A stretch of 64,000 nt of DNA from NCBI RefSeq assembly GCF_000827555.1, contig NZ_CDOI01000134.1:35396-99395 (forward strand), written 5' to 3'. This stretch comes from Capnocytophaga canis (lineage in GTDB: Bacteria; Bacteroidota; Bacteroidia; Flavobacteriales; Flavobacteriaceae). The position numbers and the translations under genes are program-made. This document shows, piece after piece, positions 46,093 to 56,270 of this stretch. The notes under the pieces are model-generated. The model made no database searches. It was not told where the DNA came from and saw only the letters and a program-made list of their open reading frames with translations. Position 1 is the stretch's first letter, and each line of letters opens with the position of its first letter.

Positions 46093-46869
46093 ATGAGAAA
46101 AATAGTTTTTTTAGTAGCATTAGGTCTATTGACTTTTGCTTGTAAATCAAAGAAAAGTACCGTTTCAGCAGGTGAAGTTGACCGAAAAATGAAGGTCGGA
46201 ACCCTGATTCAACATCATAGTAATGCCTTTCCTAAATTCGTTACAGTGAACGGTAGTATTTCTTTGGCTCATGGTAGTGAAGGAAATATGTCATCGCTCC
46301 CCGCTTTGAGTTTTCGTATGCAAAAAGATAAAGCTATTTGGTTTTCAGCTCCTTTGGGAGTTGCTAAAGTTTTTGTCACTCCCGAAAAAGCGAGTTACTA
46401 CAACCGCTTAGAAAATACTCACTTTGATGGCGATTTTTCAAATATCAGCGATTTGTTAGGTTTTGAAGTGAATTTTGAAAACTTACAACGATTGCTATTG
46501 GGACAATATATCTATGATCAAGATACTTCAAACACTAAAATAATACTTATTGATTCTCAAAACTATATTTTACAGTCCGAAAACATAAACACCCTAAAAA
46601 CCATTTACGGAATCACTCCGAAAACATATCGCATTGGTTTCCTTGAAATTACAAATACTGAGAATCCAAAAGAAAAATCTGAAGTGACTTATACATATCA
46701 GAAAGTAGACAATGTCTTGTTTCCTGATACTATTAAAATCAACGTACAAAGAATGGTGGATGGAGAATTACAAAAAACCGAAATAGAACTATCATTCAAA
46801 AGCATTCGTTTGAATGAAAAAGTAAATTTTCCTTTTAAAATTCCATCAGGAACGAAATCAATCTTGTAA
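46093..46869 (+). CDS. DUF4292 lipoprotein
   Basis: A 258-residue lipoprotein with signal IVFLVALGLLTFACKSK. The remainder is a DUF4292 domain (family members resemble LolA/B-like beta folds), with FPKFVTVNGSISLAHGSEG, LSFRMQKDKAIWFSAPLGVAKVFVTPEKASYYNRL and ending VNFPFKIPSGTKSIL. In many Flavobacteriia a similar gene follows dut within an outer-membrane assembly region that includes a TPR gene and an M23 peptidase gene; these are absent here. Function inferred to be envelope assembly. Confidence 0.85.
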   Translation: MRKIVFLVALGLLTFACKSKKSTVSAGEVDRKMKVGTLIQHHSNAFPKFVTVNGSISLAHGSEGNMSSLPALSFRMQKDKAIWFSAPLGVAKVFVTPEKASYYNRLENTHFDGDFSNISDLLGFEVNFENLQRLLLGQYIYDQDTSNTKIILIDSQNYILQSENINTLKTIYGITPKTYRIGFLEITNTENPKEKSEVTYTYQKVDNVLFPDTIKINVQRMVDGELQKTEIELSFKSIRLNEKVNFPFKIPSGTKSIL

Positions 46870-46880
46870 GTAAAATTACC

Positions 46881-47135
46881 AATTTCAAATTACGAATTAC
46901 GAATACTCTTGAGGAAATAATTCTAAATTTCAAATTACGAATTACGAATACTCTTAAGGAAATAATTCTAAATTTCAAATTACGAATTACGAATACTCCT
47001 GAGGAGATAATTCTAAATTTCAAATTACGAATTACGAATACTCCTGAGGAGATAATTCTAAATTTCAAATTACGAATTACGAATACTCTTGAGGAAATAA
47101 TTCTAAATTTCAAATTACGAATTACGAATTACGCT
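46881..47135. repeat. Tandem array of a 45-base unit carrying AATTACG heptamers
   Basis: Five to six near-identical copies of a 45-base unit. Each contains AATTACGAATTACGAA and a middle part CTCTTGAGGAAATAATTC (or CTCCTGAGGAGATAATTC). Variation among copies is limited to a few bases, such as T/C and A/G at the middle. Confidence 0.9.
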
Positions 47136-47180
47136 TATAGCTTTCATAATTTGTAATTCGTAATTCGTAATTTTTTTTAA
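47113..47180 (+). terminator. Terminator-like hairpin built from AATTACG repeats
   Basis: Three tandem AATTACG units (47113-47133) are followed after 18 bases by the inverted TAATTCG-type arm (47152-47172); 20 of 21 positions pair, and a T-run follows. It lies downstream of the dut/DUF4292 unit. Confidence 0.7.
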
Positions 47181-47240
47181 TATGTTTTTGTGTAATAAAA
47201 ATAAAACGTATATTAGCAGTTTGTAAGAAAATATATAAAT
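47181..47240 (+). promoter_or_regulatory. Promoter region of recA
   Basis: TTTTTG, 18 bases, TATATTAG (one mismatch to TAnnTTTG) precedes the recA ATG by about 25 bases. Confidence 0.5.
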
Positions 47241-48383
47241 ATGGCAAAGAAAGATACAAAAGAATTGAGTGCAGCAGAAGCAAAAGCAAATGCTTTGAAA
47301 CTGACACTCGAAAAATTAGATAAAACCTTCGGTAAAGGAGCTGTAATGCAATTGGGAAATGCTCCAATTGAAGAAATTGAAACTTTCTCTACAGGATCTG
47401 TAGGTTTGGATGTTGCTTTAGGTGTTGGAGGATATCCAAAAGGAAGGGTCATTGAAATTTTCGGGCCCGAATCATCTGGTAAAACAACCTTAACCCTACA
47501 CGCTATTGCAGAAGTACAGAAAGCTGGGGGAACAGCTGCATTTATTGATGCAGAACACGCTTTTGACCGTATTTACGCTCAGAAATTAGGAGTAGACATC
47601 AATAATCTGATTGTTTCACAGCCTGACCACGGTGAACAGGCTTTGGAAATAGCCGATGCGTTAATTCGTTCGAATGCGGTAGACCTGATTGTAGTGGATT
47701 CAGTCGCTGCTTTAACACCGAAAAGTGAGATCGAAGGCGATATGGGAGACTCTAAGATGGGAGTTCACGCTCGATTGATGTCACAGGCATTGCGAAAAAT
47801 TACAGGAAGTATTAATAAAGCAAATTGTATTGTAATATTTATCAATCAATTACGTGACAAAATTGGAATCACATTCGGGAACCCAGAAACCACCACAGGA
47901 GGTAATGCATTGAAGTTTTATGCTTCTGTTCGTTTGGACATCCGTAAAGCAGGTGGGGGAAGTATCAAGGATTCAAGTGGTGAGGTTATCGGGAATCGTA
48001 CCCGCGTTAAGGTAGTTAAAAACAAAGTTGCTCCTCCATTTAAGTCCGCAGAATTTGACATCATTTTCGGCGAAGGTATTTCGAAAATAGGGGAAATTAT
48101 CGATATTGGTGTGGATGCCGATATCATCACCAAAAGCGGGTCGTGGTTCAGTTACCAGGGAACAAAACTTGGACAAGGACGGGATACCGTAAAGGCTCTA
48201 TTGAAAGATAATCCTGAACTTACCGAAGAACTGGAGAATAAAATCAAGGAGTTCCTAAAAAACAACGATGATGATTCCACTCCTAAAAAAGGAAAAAAGG
48301 GGAAATCAAAAGCAGATATAGAAACTCAAAACTCCGATGATGACTCTTTTGATGAAGATGAATTAAACGAAGAAGAAGAATAG
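47241..48383 (+). CDS. recA: Recombinase RecA
   Basis: ATP-dependent strand exchange and SOS coprotease. 380 aa: an N-terminal helix, the core with Walker [29 protein letters not shown], the L2 loop [15 protein letters not shown] and the C-terminal domain. An extended highly acidic tail rich in Asp and Glu (about the last 30 residues) follows. No lexA is adjacent. Confidence 0.98.
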   Translation: MAKKDTKELSAAEAKANALKLTLEKLDKTFGKGAVMQLGNAPIEEIETFSTGSVGLDVALGVGGYPKGRVIEIFGPESSGKTTLTLHAIAEVQKAGGTAAFIDAEHAFDRIYAQKLGVDINNLIVSQPDHGEQALEIADALIRSNAVDLIVVDSVAALTPKSEIEGDMGDSKMGVHARLMSQALRKITGSINKANCIVIFINQLRDKIGITFGNPETTTGGNALKFYASVRLDIRKAGGGSIKDSSGEVIGNRTRVKVVKNKVAPPFKSAEFDIIFGEGISKIGEIIDIGVDADIITKSGSWFSYQGTKLGQGRDTVKALLKDNPELTEELENKIKEFLKNNDDDSTPKKGKKGKSKADIETQNSDDDSFDEDELNEEEE

Positions 48384-48415
48384 TTTGATTTAAAACAACT
48401 TATACCATTTTATAT

Positions 48416-48480
48416 AATCGGGACAATACAATTCCGTAGAATTTACTTTCAACAGAATTATATTGCCCCGATTGTTTTTT
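48416..48480 (+). terminator. Terminator after recA
   Basis: Outer arms AATCGGG and CCCGATT (48416 and 48467 region) with inner pairing AATACAATTC/GAATTATATT, then a T-run. It lies between the stops of the convergent genes recA and GH97. Confidence 0.75.
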
Positions 48481-48497
48481 ATGTCATCACGTCTTTC

Positions 48498-48525
48498 TAA
48501 TTCGTAATTTGAAATTCGTAATTCA
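48498..48525. repeat. Isolated AATTACG-type repeat copy
   Basis: TAATTCG and TAATTTG heptamers in the inverted orientation, just before the GH97 stop codon. Confidence 0.6.
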
Positions 48526-48540
48526 TACTTGGTAGTAAGT

Positions 48541-50664
<2,124 letters not shown>

Positions 50665-50666
50665 TT

Positions 50667-50873
50667 AATTACGAATTACGAGATTTAATTACGAATTACG
50701 GAATCAATTACGAATTACGGAACCAATTACGAATTACGAGAACCAATTACGAATTACGGAATCAATTACGAATTACGAGAGTCAATTACGAATTACGAGA
50801 GTCAATTACGAATTACGGCTCTAACTTTCGTAATTTGTAATTCGAAATTTGTAATTTAAAAATCGAAATCCGT
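50667..50873. repeat. AATTACG heptamer array between the GH13 and GH97 genes
   Basis: About eight units of AATTACGAATTACG plus five or six variable bases (GAATC, GAACC, GAGAGTC), period 19-20, followed after a short loop by the inverted TAATTTG/TAATTCG arm. It fills the whole gap downstream of the amylase stop and reaches to 18 bases from the GH97 start codon. Confidence 0.9.
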
Positions 50874-50875
50874 AA

Positions 50876-52288
50876 TTATTTTGAAATTGACCAAACCCCA
50901 TAGCTATTTGCTCCCACCGTGATGGTTACCTTTCCGTTAGCATCGGTGACAGGACGTGTGGCACTCTGTTGGGTATAATCTATCAAAGTTTTGTTTTTCC
51001 AATGTGTAGGAATGGTACGCGTAGCAGGGGCATTTCCACTGTTGAGGAAAAGCATCAATCCGGGGCTGTTTTCATCGCCTAAACGGAAATCAATAAATTC
51101 GGTATCGGAAGCCAAATAGAATTTCTCCTCGCCTACGGCTAAACTACGGTGAATGAGTAACAGATTCTGTATTTTGGCTTTGAATTCATCATTTTCGTAA
51201 TCCGAAATAAAAATAGTTGGGTAGCCGCTATGGGTGAGCATATAGGCATACGCCAAGAGTTTTCGTTCTTTACTGATTACATTATCAAGATTTTTGTCTT
51301 TCTCGGTATCGTGATTAGCAACGAAAGTAACCGCCTTATCAGGATAGATGGTTCGAAGCATTTGGTTGCCCATTAAGTGTCGCATATCATTTTTGTCCAA
51401 AGCCTGTTCCAATTTATAGAAACACGCAAAGTCAAAAGCCGGAACTCCTCCGCTTTCATCTACCCAATTTTTGAGCTTTTGAGCGTCGCCGTCCCAATAT
51501 TCTCCTACGGCAAAGCCCCCTACCGAAGCCATCCAATCTTTCACTACCCAAGCGCCAAAACTTTTGACATAATCGAAACGCCATCCGTCAAATTTCATTG
51601 TGTTTTTGTAATATTTGGCTACAGACTCATCCGATTTCCAAAGCCAATTCTGTACATATTCCTTATGATGGCAGAGGTCTTGTTCTGAAAAGAAATCAGC
51701 AGCTTCATCACAACAATGGTAATCATTCGGATGGAAGTCCAAATGACTGCGGTTGAATTTTCCCGAAGCATTGCCGTGTTGCTCGTTGAACATCGTGTAA
51801 GTGTCTTTCCCACGCGTGATGTTATGTTCCAATCCACCCCCTGAATTATGCCCCAATACCATATCGGCAATAACTTCTAAGCCGTTGTCGTGGGCTTTTT
51901 TTATTAGATTTTCCAATTCGGCACGCGAGCCAAAACGGGTCTCTACGGTGCCGTGTTGGTTATATTCGCCAAAATCAAAGTAATCCGACGGGTCATACCC
52001 CATTGAATACCCTCCTGATTGCCCCTTGGTGGCAGGTGGCAACCAAATTCGGTTTACGCCATTAGCTTTCCAATCGGTGAGTTTGGTAGCTGTCAAATTC
52101 CACCAATCGCCACGAGGTTCTACATCCCAATAAAAAGTCTGCATCATTACCCGATTACCGTTATCCATTGCCGAGAGATTCAGCGGAGTAACCTCCTGTG
52201 GCGGTGTGGGAGCATCGTTATTATCCTTTTTACCGCATTGAAACAGTAGCAGACTAACGAAAACCATTGTTAAAATATTTTTTTTCAT
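50876..52288 (-). CDS. GH13 alpha-amylase lipoprotein
   Basis: Surface or periplasmic alpha-amylase with lipoprotein signal (ILTMVFVSLLLFQCGKK) and an acidic linker. The GH13 barrel has MQTFYWDVEPRGDWW, VIADMVLGHNSGG, and the catalytic residues D239 (DGWRFDYVKSFG), E263 (VGEYWDGDA) and D327 (FVANHDTEKD). The C-terminal beta domain ends GANSYGVWSISK. 470 aa. It is the likely endo-acting enzyme of the Sus locus, making oligosaccharides for the GH97 enzyme. Confidence 0.93.
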   Translation of the reverse strand: MKKNILTMVFVSLLLFQCGKKDNNDAPTPPQEVTPLNLSAMDNGNRVMMQTFYWDVEPRGDWWNLTATKLTDWKANGVNRIWLPPATKGQSGGYSMGYDPSDYFDFGEYNQHGTVETRFGSRAELENLIKKAHDNGLEVIADMVLGHNSGGGLEHNITRGKDTYTMFNEQHGNASGKFNRSHLDFHPNDYHCCDEAADFFSEQDLCHHKEYVQNWLWKSDESVAKYYKNTMKFDGWRFDYVKSFGAWVVKDWMASVGGFAVGEYWDGDAQKLKNWVDESGGVPAFDFACFYKLEQALDKNDMRHLMGNQMLRTIYPDKAVTFVANHDTEKDKNLDNVISKERKLLAYAYMLTHSGYPTIFISDYENDEFKAKIQNLLLIHRSLAVGEEKFYLASDTEFIDFRLGDENSPGLMLFLNSGNAPATRTIPTHWKNKTLIDYTQQSATRPVTDANGKVTITVGANSYGVWSISK

Positions 52289-52300
52289 AAGTATGAAATC

Positions 52301-52370
52301 AATTACGAGTTACAAATTACGAATTACGAGAATCAATTACGAATTACGAGTTACAAATTACGAATTACGG
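52301..52370. repeat. AATTACG repeats upstream of the GH13 amylase gene
   Basis: Four AATTACGA blocks alternate with GAGTTACA blocks, starting 12 bases before the amylase ATG (on the leftward strand, upstream). No inverted arm is seen here. Confidence 0.75.
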
Positions 52371-52383
52371 TTCTTGCCCCTTG

Positions 52384-52475
52384 TTACTTTATCCTTGTTT
52401 CTTGAAACTTGGAACTTGAAACTTGGAACTTGAAACTTTATCCTTTATCCTTGATTCTTGAAACTTTTCCCTTGA
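52384..52475. repeat. Direct repeats of a 14-base TTGAAACTTGGAAC-type unit
   Basis: Two and a half copies of CTTGAAACTTGGAA in tandem, flanked by ATCCTT and CCTTG words, between the DUF6261 stop codon and the AATTACG repeats. Origin unknown. Confidence 0.7.
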
Positions 52476-53153
52476 CTATTGAGTTACTTTTTTTATCTCT
52501 TCATTGATAGAATTTACCAAATTTTGATATGCTTGTATTCCTTTTACGATGGTCAAACCATTGATTAGAGTAATAAGTTTGGTAAATGTTGTTTGCATTT
52601 GGGCACGAGTGGTTTGGGTTTTGCCCACCTCAACGGCTCCTTGCTCTTGGGTGCGGTCGGTGTGAAGTGAAGCAAAGGCTTCATTAACTTGTGCAAGTTG
52701 CTCAATCCATTGCTCGGCTCCGATGAGCGTTACCATAGCTTTTACTTGAGTAGTGGCTAAATCATCGAGCAGATTACGAATGATAGCCGTTTCTTCACGG
52801 AAGGATTGCTTCTGTGGTGATTTACCATATTTTTCGTTGATTAGCACCAATTTTTTAGCAGCTTCAGCTTTCTCTTTCACCGGAAAATTCACAAATAACT
52901 TACAATGCCCAATGTAGCCCATCAGTAGTATATCGCGCTGATTGTCCAATTCGGTGATTCGTTGCGTGTACTCGCTCTTTCGTACGGGCTTTAACGAGGC
53001 TTCAAAGGCATTAAAATCTCGGTCAAAATCCGTTTTAATAGCCGTAAGTTCCAAATTAGCAAGGTCTTCTTTCTCTAAAAAGTTTTTTACATTCGCCATC
53101 ACTTGGGCAAATTCCATCAGGCGAACTCTTGATAAATTATGCTTCGAAATCAT
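52476..53153 (-). CDS. DUF6261-family protein
   Basis: A 225-residue cytoplasmic, mostly helical protein without signal peptide. It begins ISKHNLSRVRLMEFAQVMANVKNFL, has a central part with RNLLDDLATTQVKAMVTLIGAEQWIEQLAQVNEAFASL and a lysine-poor C-terminal helix. I assign it to the DUF6261 group of Bacteroidota (moderate confidence); the function is unknown. Its presence between the Sus genes is unusual for a starch locus. Directly upstream lies the 42-base alternating repeat. Confidence 0.7.
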   Translation of the reverse strand: MISKHNLSRVRLMEFAQVMANVKNFLEKEDLANLELTAIKTDFDRDFNAFEASLKPVRKSEYTQRITELDNQRDILLMGYIGHCKLFVNFPVKEKAEAAKKLVLINEKYGKSPQKQSFREETAIIRNLLDDLATTQVKAMVTLIGAEQWIEQLAQVNEAFASLHTDRTQEQGAVEVGKTQTTRAQMQTTFTKLITLINGLTIVKGIQAYQNLVNSINEEIKKVTQ

Positions 53154-53230
53154 ATTTTTATATTTTTTTATGTTTTTACTTGATGTTTATAGGTAAGTTT
53201 ATATAATTTGTCTTCTACTTCTGTTCTTTT

Positions 53231-53440
53231 TAAAGTAATTTTTCTCTTTTTATTTATTACAATAGTACAAAACCCACCGATTTTATGTTTTTGTACCCTT
53301 ACAAAAGTGGAAATCTGCCCGATTTTATACCCTTGTTGGCTTACAACAGAGTAAAACCCACCGATTTTGTGCTTTTGTACCCTTACAAAAATGCAAATCT
53401 GTCTGATTTTATAGATTTGTATCCTTACAAAAAGATAAAA
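53231..53440. repeat. Alternating 42-base tandem repeat upstream of the DUF6261 gene
   Basis: About five units of 42 bases. Units 1 and 3 (like ACAGAGTAAAACCCACCGAT) and units 2 and 4 (like ACAAAAGTGGAAATCTGCCC) resemble each other more than they resemble their neighbours, so the array is A-B-A-B with an 84-base superunit. The plus strand keeps one open frame with a 14-residue pattern (LYPYK......DF..), but it has no good start codon before 53285. Confidence 0.8.
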
Positions 53441-53558
53441 TCTCAGGATTTAGAAAGACATAAACATTACATACAGACCCCGAAGTTACATATTTTTAAA
53501 ACATAAAGCAAACATTTACCTGATTTTTAACATATTACCTCTTCCTCATCGTATAAAA

Positions 53559-53617
53559 AAACTTCGACTCTCTGCCCTGCGTATTAACAAAATTGCTTAG
53601 CCTAAGAGTCGAAGTTT
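53559..53617 (-). terminator. Terminator after the SusCDE genes
   Basis: Arms AAACTTCGACTCT and AGAGTCGAAGTTT (53559-53572, 53604-53617) with a 31-base loop; on the minus strand the last arm is followed by a T-run. Confidence 0.8.
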
Positions 53618-53630
53618 GTCATTATAAAAC

Positions 53631-54641
53631 CTATTTGATGGAATATGTAGGCGGTGTTACTGAGAAATCAACCGTAATGGTATATGTTCCTGCGGTAACG
53701 GGAATGTTATTATCATCTTCTTGGTCTAACACACCGTCCGCATTTTTATCTCCCCAACTGACTGCCCAAGCCTTGTTAAATCGGAATTTGATACCTCCGT
53801 TTTTCAAGGTAACGCCTGTGGCTTTCCAAGTATTGGTAGTTCCGTCATATTCTAATGGAATATCATCGTTATCTCCCCATCCTTTGGCTCCATCTCCGAT
53901 AATTCCCCACGAGTATTTCTCAATGGTGTAGGTTTTTTCGTTAATGTTCCAAACGATTTTGTATATCCCTGCAGTAACAGGAATGTTAGCCCCTCCGTTT
54001 TCAAGACTTCCATTTTTCCCGTCATCACCATAATTTTCTGCCCAAGCATTGTTTTTACGGAATTTGATTTCGCCGTCTTTCAAAGCCACATAAGCTATCC
54101 TTTCATTGCTATTGGTCGGGTTTTTCCAAAATGGAAGATCGGGACCATCCCACCCATTAGGTGTTGCGTGTCCTACAATACCCCATTCAGTAGGCTCGAT
54201 AAGGTCAGCATAAGGTGTTATTTTAATGGTTTTTGCTTGGGTAGGAATACTATACGTATTACTAACGGCATCTTTAAGCGTTACTTTTACTTCTGCCTCT
54301 GTTCCTGCGGCAAGCTCTAAGTTGGCAAGTAAAATTTTGTTAAGTTCAACGTGAGAAAAACTATATGGCGATTTGGTTACGGATACCTCTTTGCTTTTTC
54401 CGTTGCTTTCCAACAAAATGCTGTACGAATGCCCCAAATTTAGGTTCAGCTGTTGCGTTTCCCACGAAACGCTAAGTGCTGTTTCACTTCCTTTCTCTTT
54501 GTCCAAAGCCAACGTATTGGCAGACAAACTCATTTCTATTTTAGCTTCGGCATTAAGCACCGCTTTCTCTTCATCTTTCTCACACGATGTGGCGACAAAT
54601 AGCAGCCCGAATAATGTCCCTGCTTTGAATATATTTTTCAT
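53631..54641 (-). CDS. SusE/SusF-like starch-binding lipoprotein
   Basis: Surface lipoprotein with signal AGTLFGLLFVATSCEK. The first ~140 residues are an Ig-like SusE N-terminal part (LSVSWETQQLNLNLGHSYSILLE). Two tandem starch-binding-like modules follow, each beginning with WGIVGHATPNGWDGPDLPFW or WGIIGDGAKGWGDNDDIPL and carrying an R-x-N-x-x-W motif (IKFRKNNAWAENYGDD, IKFRFNKAWAVSWGDK), with Trp residues for stacking on glucans. 336 aa. It follows SusD in the operon. Confidence 0.88.
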   Translation of the reverse strand: MKNIFKAGTLFGLLFVATSCEKDEEKAVLNAEAKIEMSLSANTLALDKEKGSETALSVSWETQQLNLNLGHSYSILLESNGKSKEVSVTKSPYSFSHVELNKILLANLELAAGTEAEVKVTLKDAVSNTYSIPTQAKTIKITPYADLIEPTEWGIVGHATPNGWDGPDLPFWKNPTNSNERIAYVALKDGEIKFRKNNAWAENYGDDGKNGSLENGGANIPVTAGIYKIVWNINEKTYTIEKYSWGIIGDGAKGWGDNDDIPLEYDGTTNTWKATGVTLKNGGIKFRFNKAWAVSWGDKNADGVLDQEDDNNIPVTAGTYTITVDFSVTPPTYSIK

Positions 54642-54659
54642 ACCCATTTATTTTTACAA

Positions 54660-56240
54660 TTAATATCCCGTGTTTTGTTTTAAGTTCGGATTTGCCAATA
54701 GTACACTTGCCGGTATGGGGAAGATATTTCTGTGCTCACCTGTACCCACCCCTGTGATGGCTCCTCCTTTGAATGTCCATAGATAGTCGGCTGTGGTGAA
54801 TTTTCCGTAGCGAATCAAATCAGTACGACGCAATCCTTCCCAATACAACTCACGAGCACGTTCATCTAAGATAAAATCGGCGGTAAGTTCTGCTTCGGTA
54901 ATAGGGGTTGCTCCTGCACGTGTGCGTAGTTGATTTACATAGCCTACCGCAGTTGCTTTGCTTCCACCTCCGCCACGTACTACAGCCTCCGCATAGTTCA
55001 AATAAATCTCTGCCAAACGAATGATAGGCAAATCGGTATCAGGGTGTTTCCCTGACGGGTCTTTTCCTTTGCCTCCTGTTGAAGTACGATTGGTAAACTT
55101 AGGCAGTGCATAGCCTTCGGTGAATTCACTAATATTGTTGATTTCGTAGGACTGTCCATCGGTATAAAACATTGCTCGTTGGTCGTTCCAAGCTGTTGGC
55201 TCTCCGTTGACATTGGTGGTTTTGGTCTCGAATTTAGAAACAAATTCTTTGGTTGTTCTGTATCCGTGCCAACCCTCGACAACTCCGTAATTCTCCGGTT
55301 TCATTGAGCCTCCGATAGACCCAAGCAACAAGTTAGTAACACCTCCCCACGTATTGGCTTGGATGCCATCGTAGTTCAACACAAAAATAAATTCGTTTTG
55401 AGCTCCGTTGGTATCATTATCTGCCATAAACAATTGTCTGTAATCATTATGCAAGGCATATCCTGAGTTGATTACTTTTTCGGCATACGCCACACAATCA
55501 GCATAACGCTCGGTGCCTACCCACGTTTTTGCATTCAGATACAAACGGCTCAATAGTGCTTGTGCAGCGGCAGCATCTACACGACCGTACTCGTTGGATT
55601 TGGCAGCTTTCAACTCGCCCTCAATGGCTTTCAATTCGCTTTCTACAAATTGGAATATTTCCTGACGGTTGCTTTGCGTAGGTAAAGTAGCTTGTACTTT
55701 GGTAGCTAATGGCACGTTGGCGAACAAATCCATCAAGCAATAGTACGAATAGGCACGTAAGAAACGAGCCTCAGCAATGAATGCTCTCACCTGAGCATCG
55801 GAGCTTAACGCTTCTGCATTGGTGATAAATGAATTGGCAAAGGAAATTTGTTGCCCCAAGCGGTTGTACAATCCGTTAAGAAACATATCAGAAGAAGACC
55901 AAGATAACGCGTGGAAATCCTTAATGGTTTGGTCAGCCCACCCTACTAAAGCGGTTTCTGTAGTAAGCTCTTGAGCGGCGAAATAAAGCCGAGAAAATTG
56001 TGAATATCCTTCATCTATTCCTGTTATATCACTCTGTCCTTGAGGCCCTTGTTGTCCGGTTAAGGCATAGGAGGCATAGACCTTAGCCAAAGCACTTTTG
56101 GCTTCTGTTGGATTGGCAAACACTTGCACTTGTGTAAAGCTATCGGGGTCAATAGGCGACTGATCAAGGTCTTTCATACAGCCCGTTAGCGACAAGGCTA
56201 AAGCTAATCCGAATATCTTATATGTGGTATATCTTTTCAT
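54660..56240 (-). CDS. susD: SusD/RagB-family outer-membrane lipoprotein, starch locus
   Basis: Starch-binding lid lipoprotein of the SusCD pair. The lipoprotein signal is YTTYKIFGLALALSLTGC. It has the typical SusD TPR helices (AFIAEARFLRAYSYYCLMDLFANVPL; AAQALLSRLYLNA) and the C-terminal RagB part (IIRLAEIYLNYAEAVVRGG, LDERARELYWEGLRRTDLIRYGKF, FPIPASVLLANPNLKQN). 526 aa. Gap to susC is 30 bases. The starch assignment rests on the neighbouring SusE/F-like, GH13 and GH97 genes. Confidence 0.93.
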   Translation of the reverse strand: MKRYTTYKIFGLALALSLTGCMKDLDQSPIDPDSFTQVQVFANPTEAKSALAKVYASYALTGQQGPQGQSDITGIDEGYSQFSRLYFAAQELTTETALVGWADQTIKDFHALSWSSSDMFLNGLYNRLGQQISFANSFITNAEALSSDAQVRAFIAEARFLRAYSYYCLMDLFANVPLATKVQATLPTQSNRQEIFQFVESELKAIEGELKAAKSNEYGRVDAAAAQALLSRLYLNAKTWVGTERYADCVAYAEKVINSGYALHNDYRQLFMADNDTNGAQNEFIFVLNYDGIQANTWGGVTNLLLGSIGGSMKPENYGVVEGWHGYRTTKEFVSKFETKTTNVNGEPTAWNDQRAMFYTDGQSYEINNISEFTEGYALPKFTNRTSTGGKGKDPSGKHPDTDLPIIRLAEIYLNYAEAVVRGGGGSKATAVGYVNQLRTRAGATPITEAELTADFILDERARELYWEGLRRTDLIRYGKFTTADYLWTFKGGAITGVGTGEHRNIFPIPASVLLANPNLKQNTGY

Positions 56241-56270
56241 TTTTCAAAAATTTTATTCGTTGTATTTTGA

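Larger units (their letters stand above)
53154..53630. other. Intergenic region DUF6261 gene / SusE-like gene
   Basis: 477 bases holding the 42-base repeat array, A/T-rich sequence upstream of the DUF6261 start, and the Sus-operon terminator at 53559-53617. No clear promoter of the DUF6261 gene is recognised; TACCTATA (minus strand) near 53200 is only a weak match. Confidence 0.45.

Noticed and set aside
46835..47113. A 92-codon minus-strand repeat protein
   Set aside because: It is only the translation of the 45-base DNA array (a multiple of three) and has no start context or promoter; it also overlaps the end of the DUF4292 gene.
46881..47135. CRISPR array
   Set aside because: Units are nearly identical along their whole 45 bases, so there are no unique spacers, and no cas genes are present. 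The other heptamer arrays have spacers of only 5-7 bases.
53285..53506. A 73-codon plus-strand repeat protein
   Set aside because: The open frame follows from the 42-base period; the repeat begins before the first ATG and no ribosome-binding site or promoter is seen. Kept as a repeat, not as a gene.
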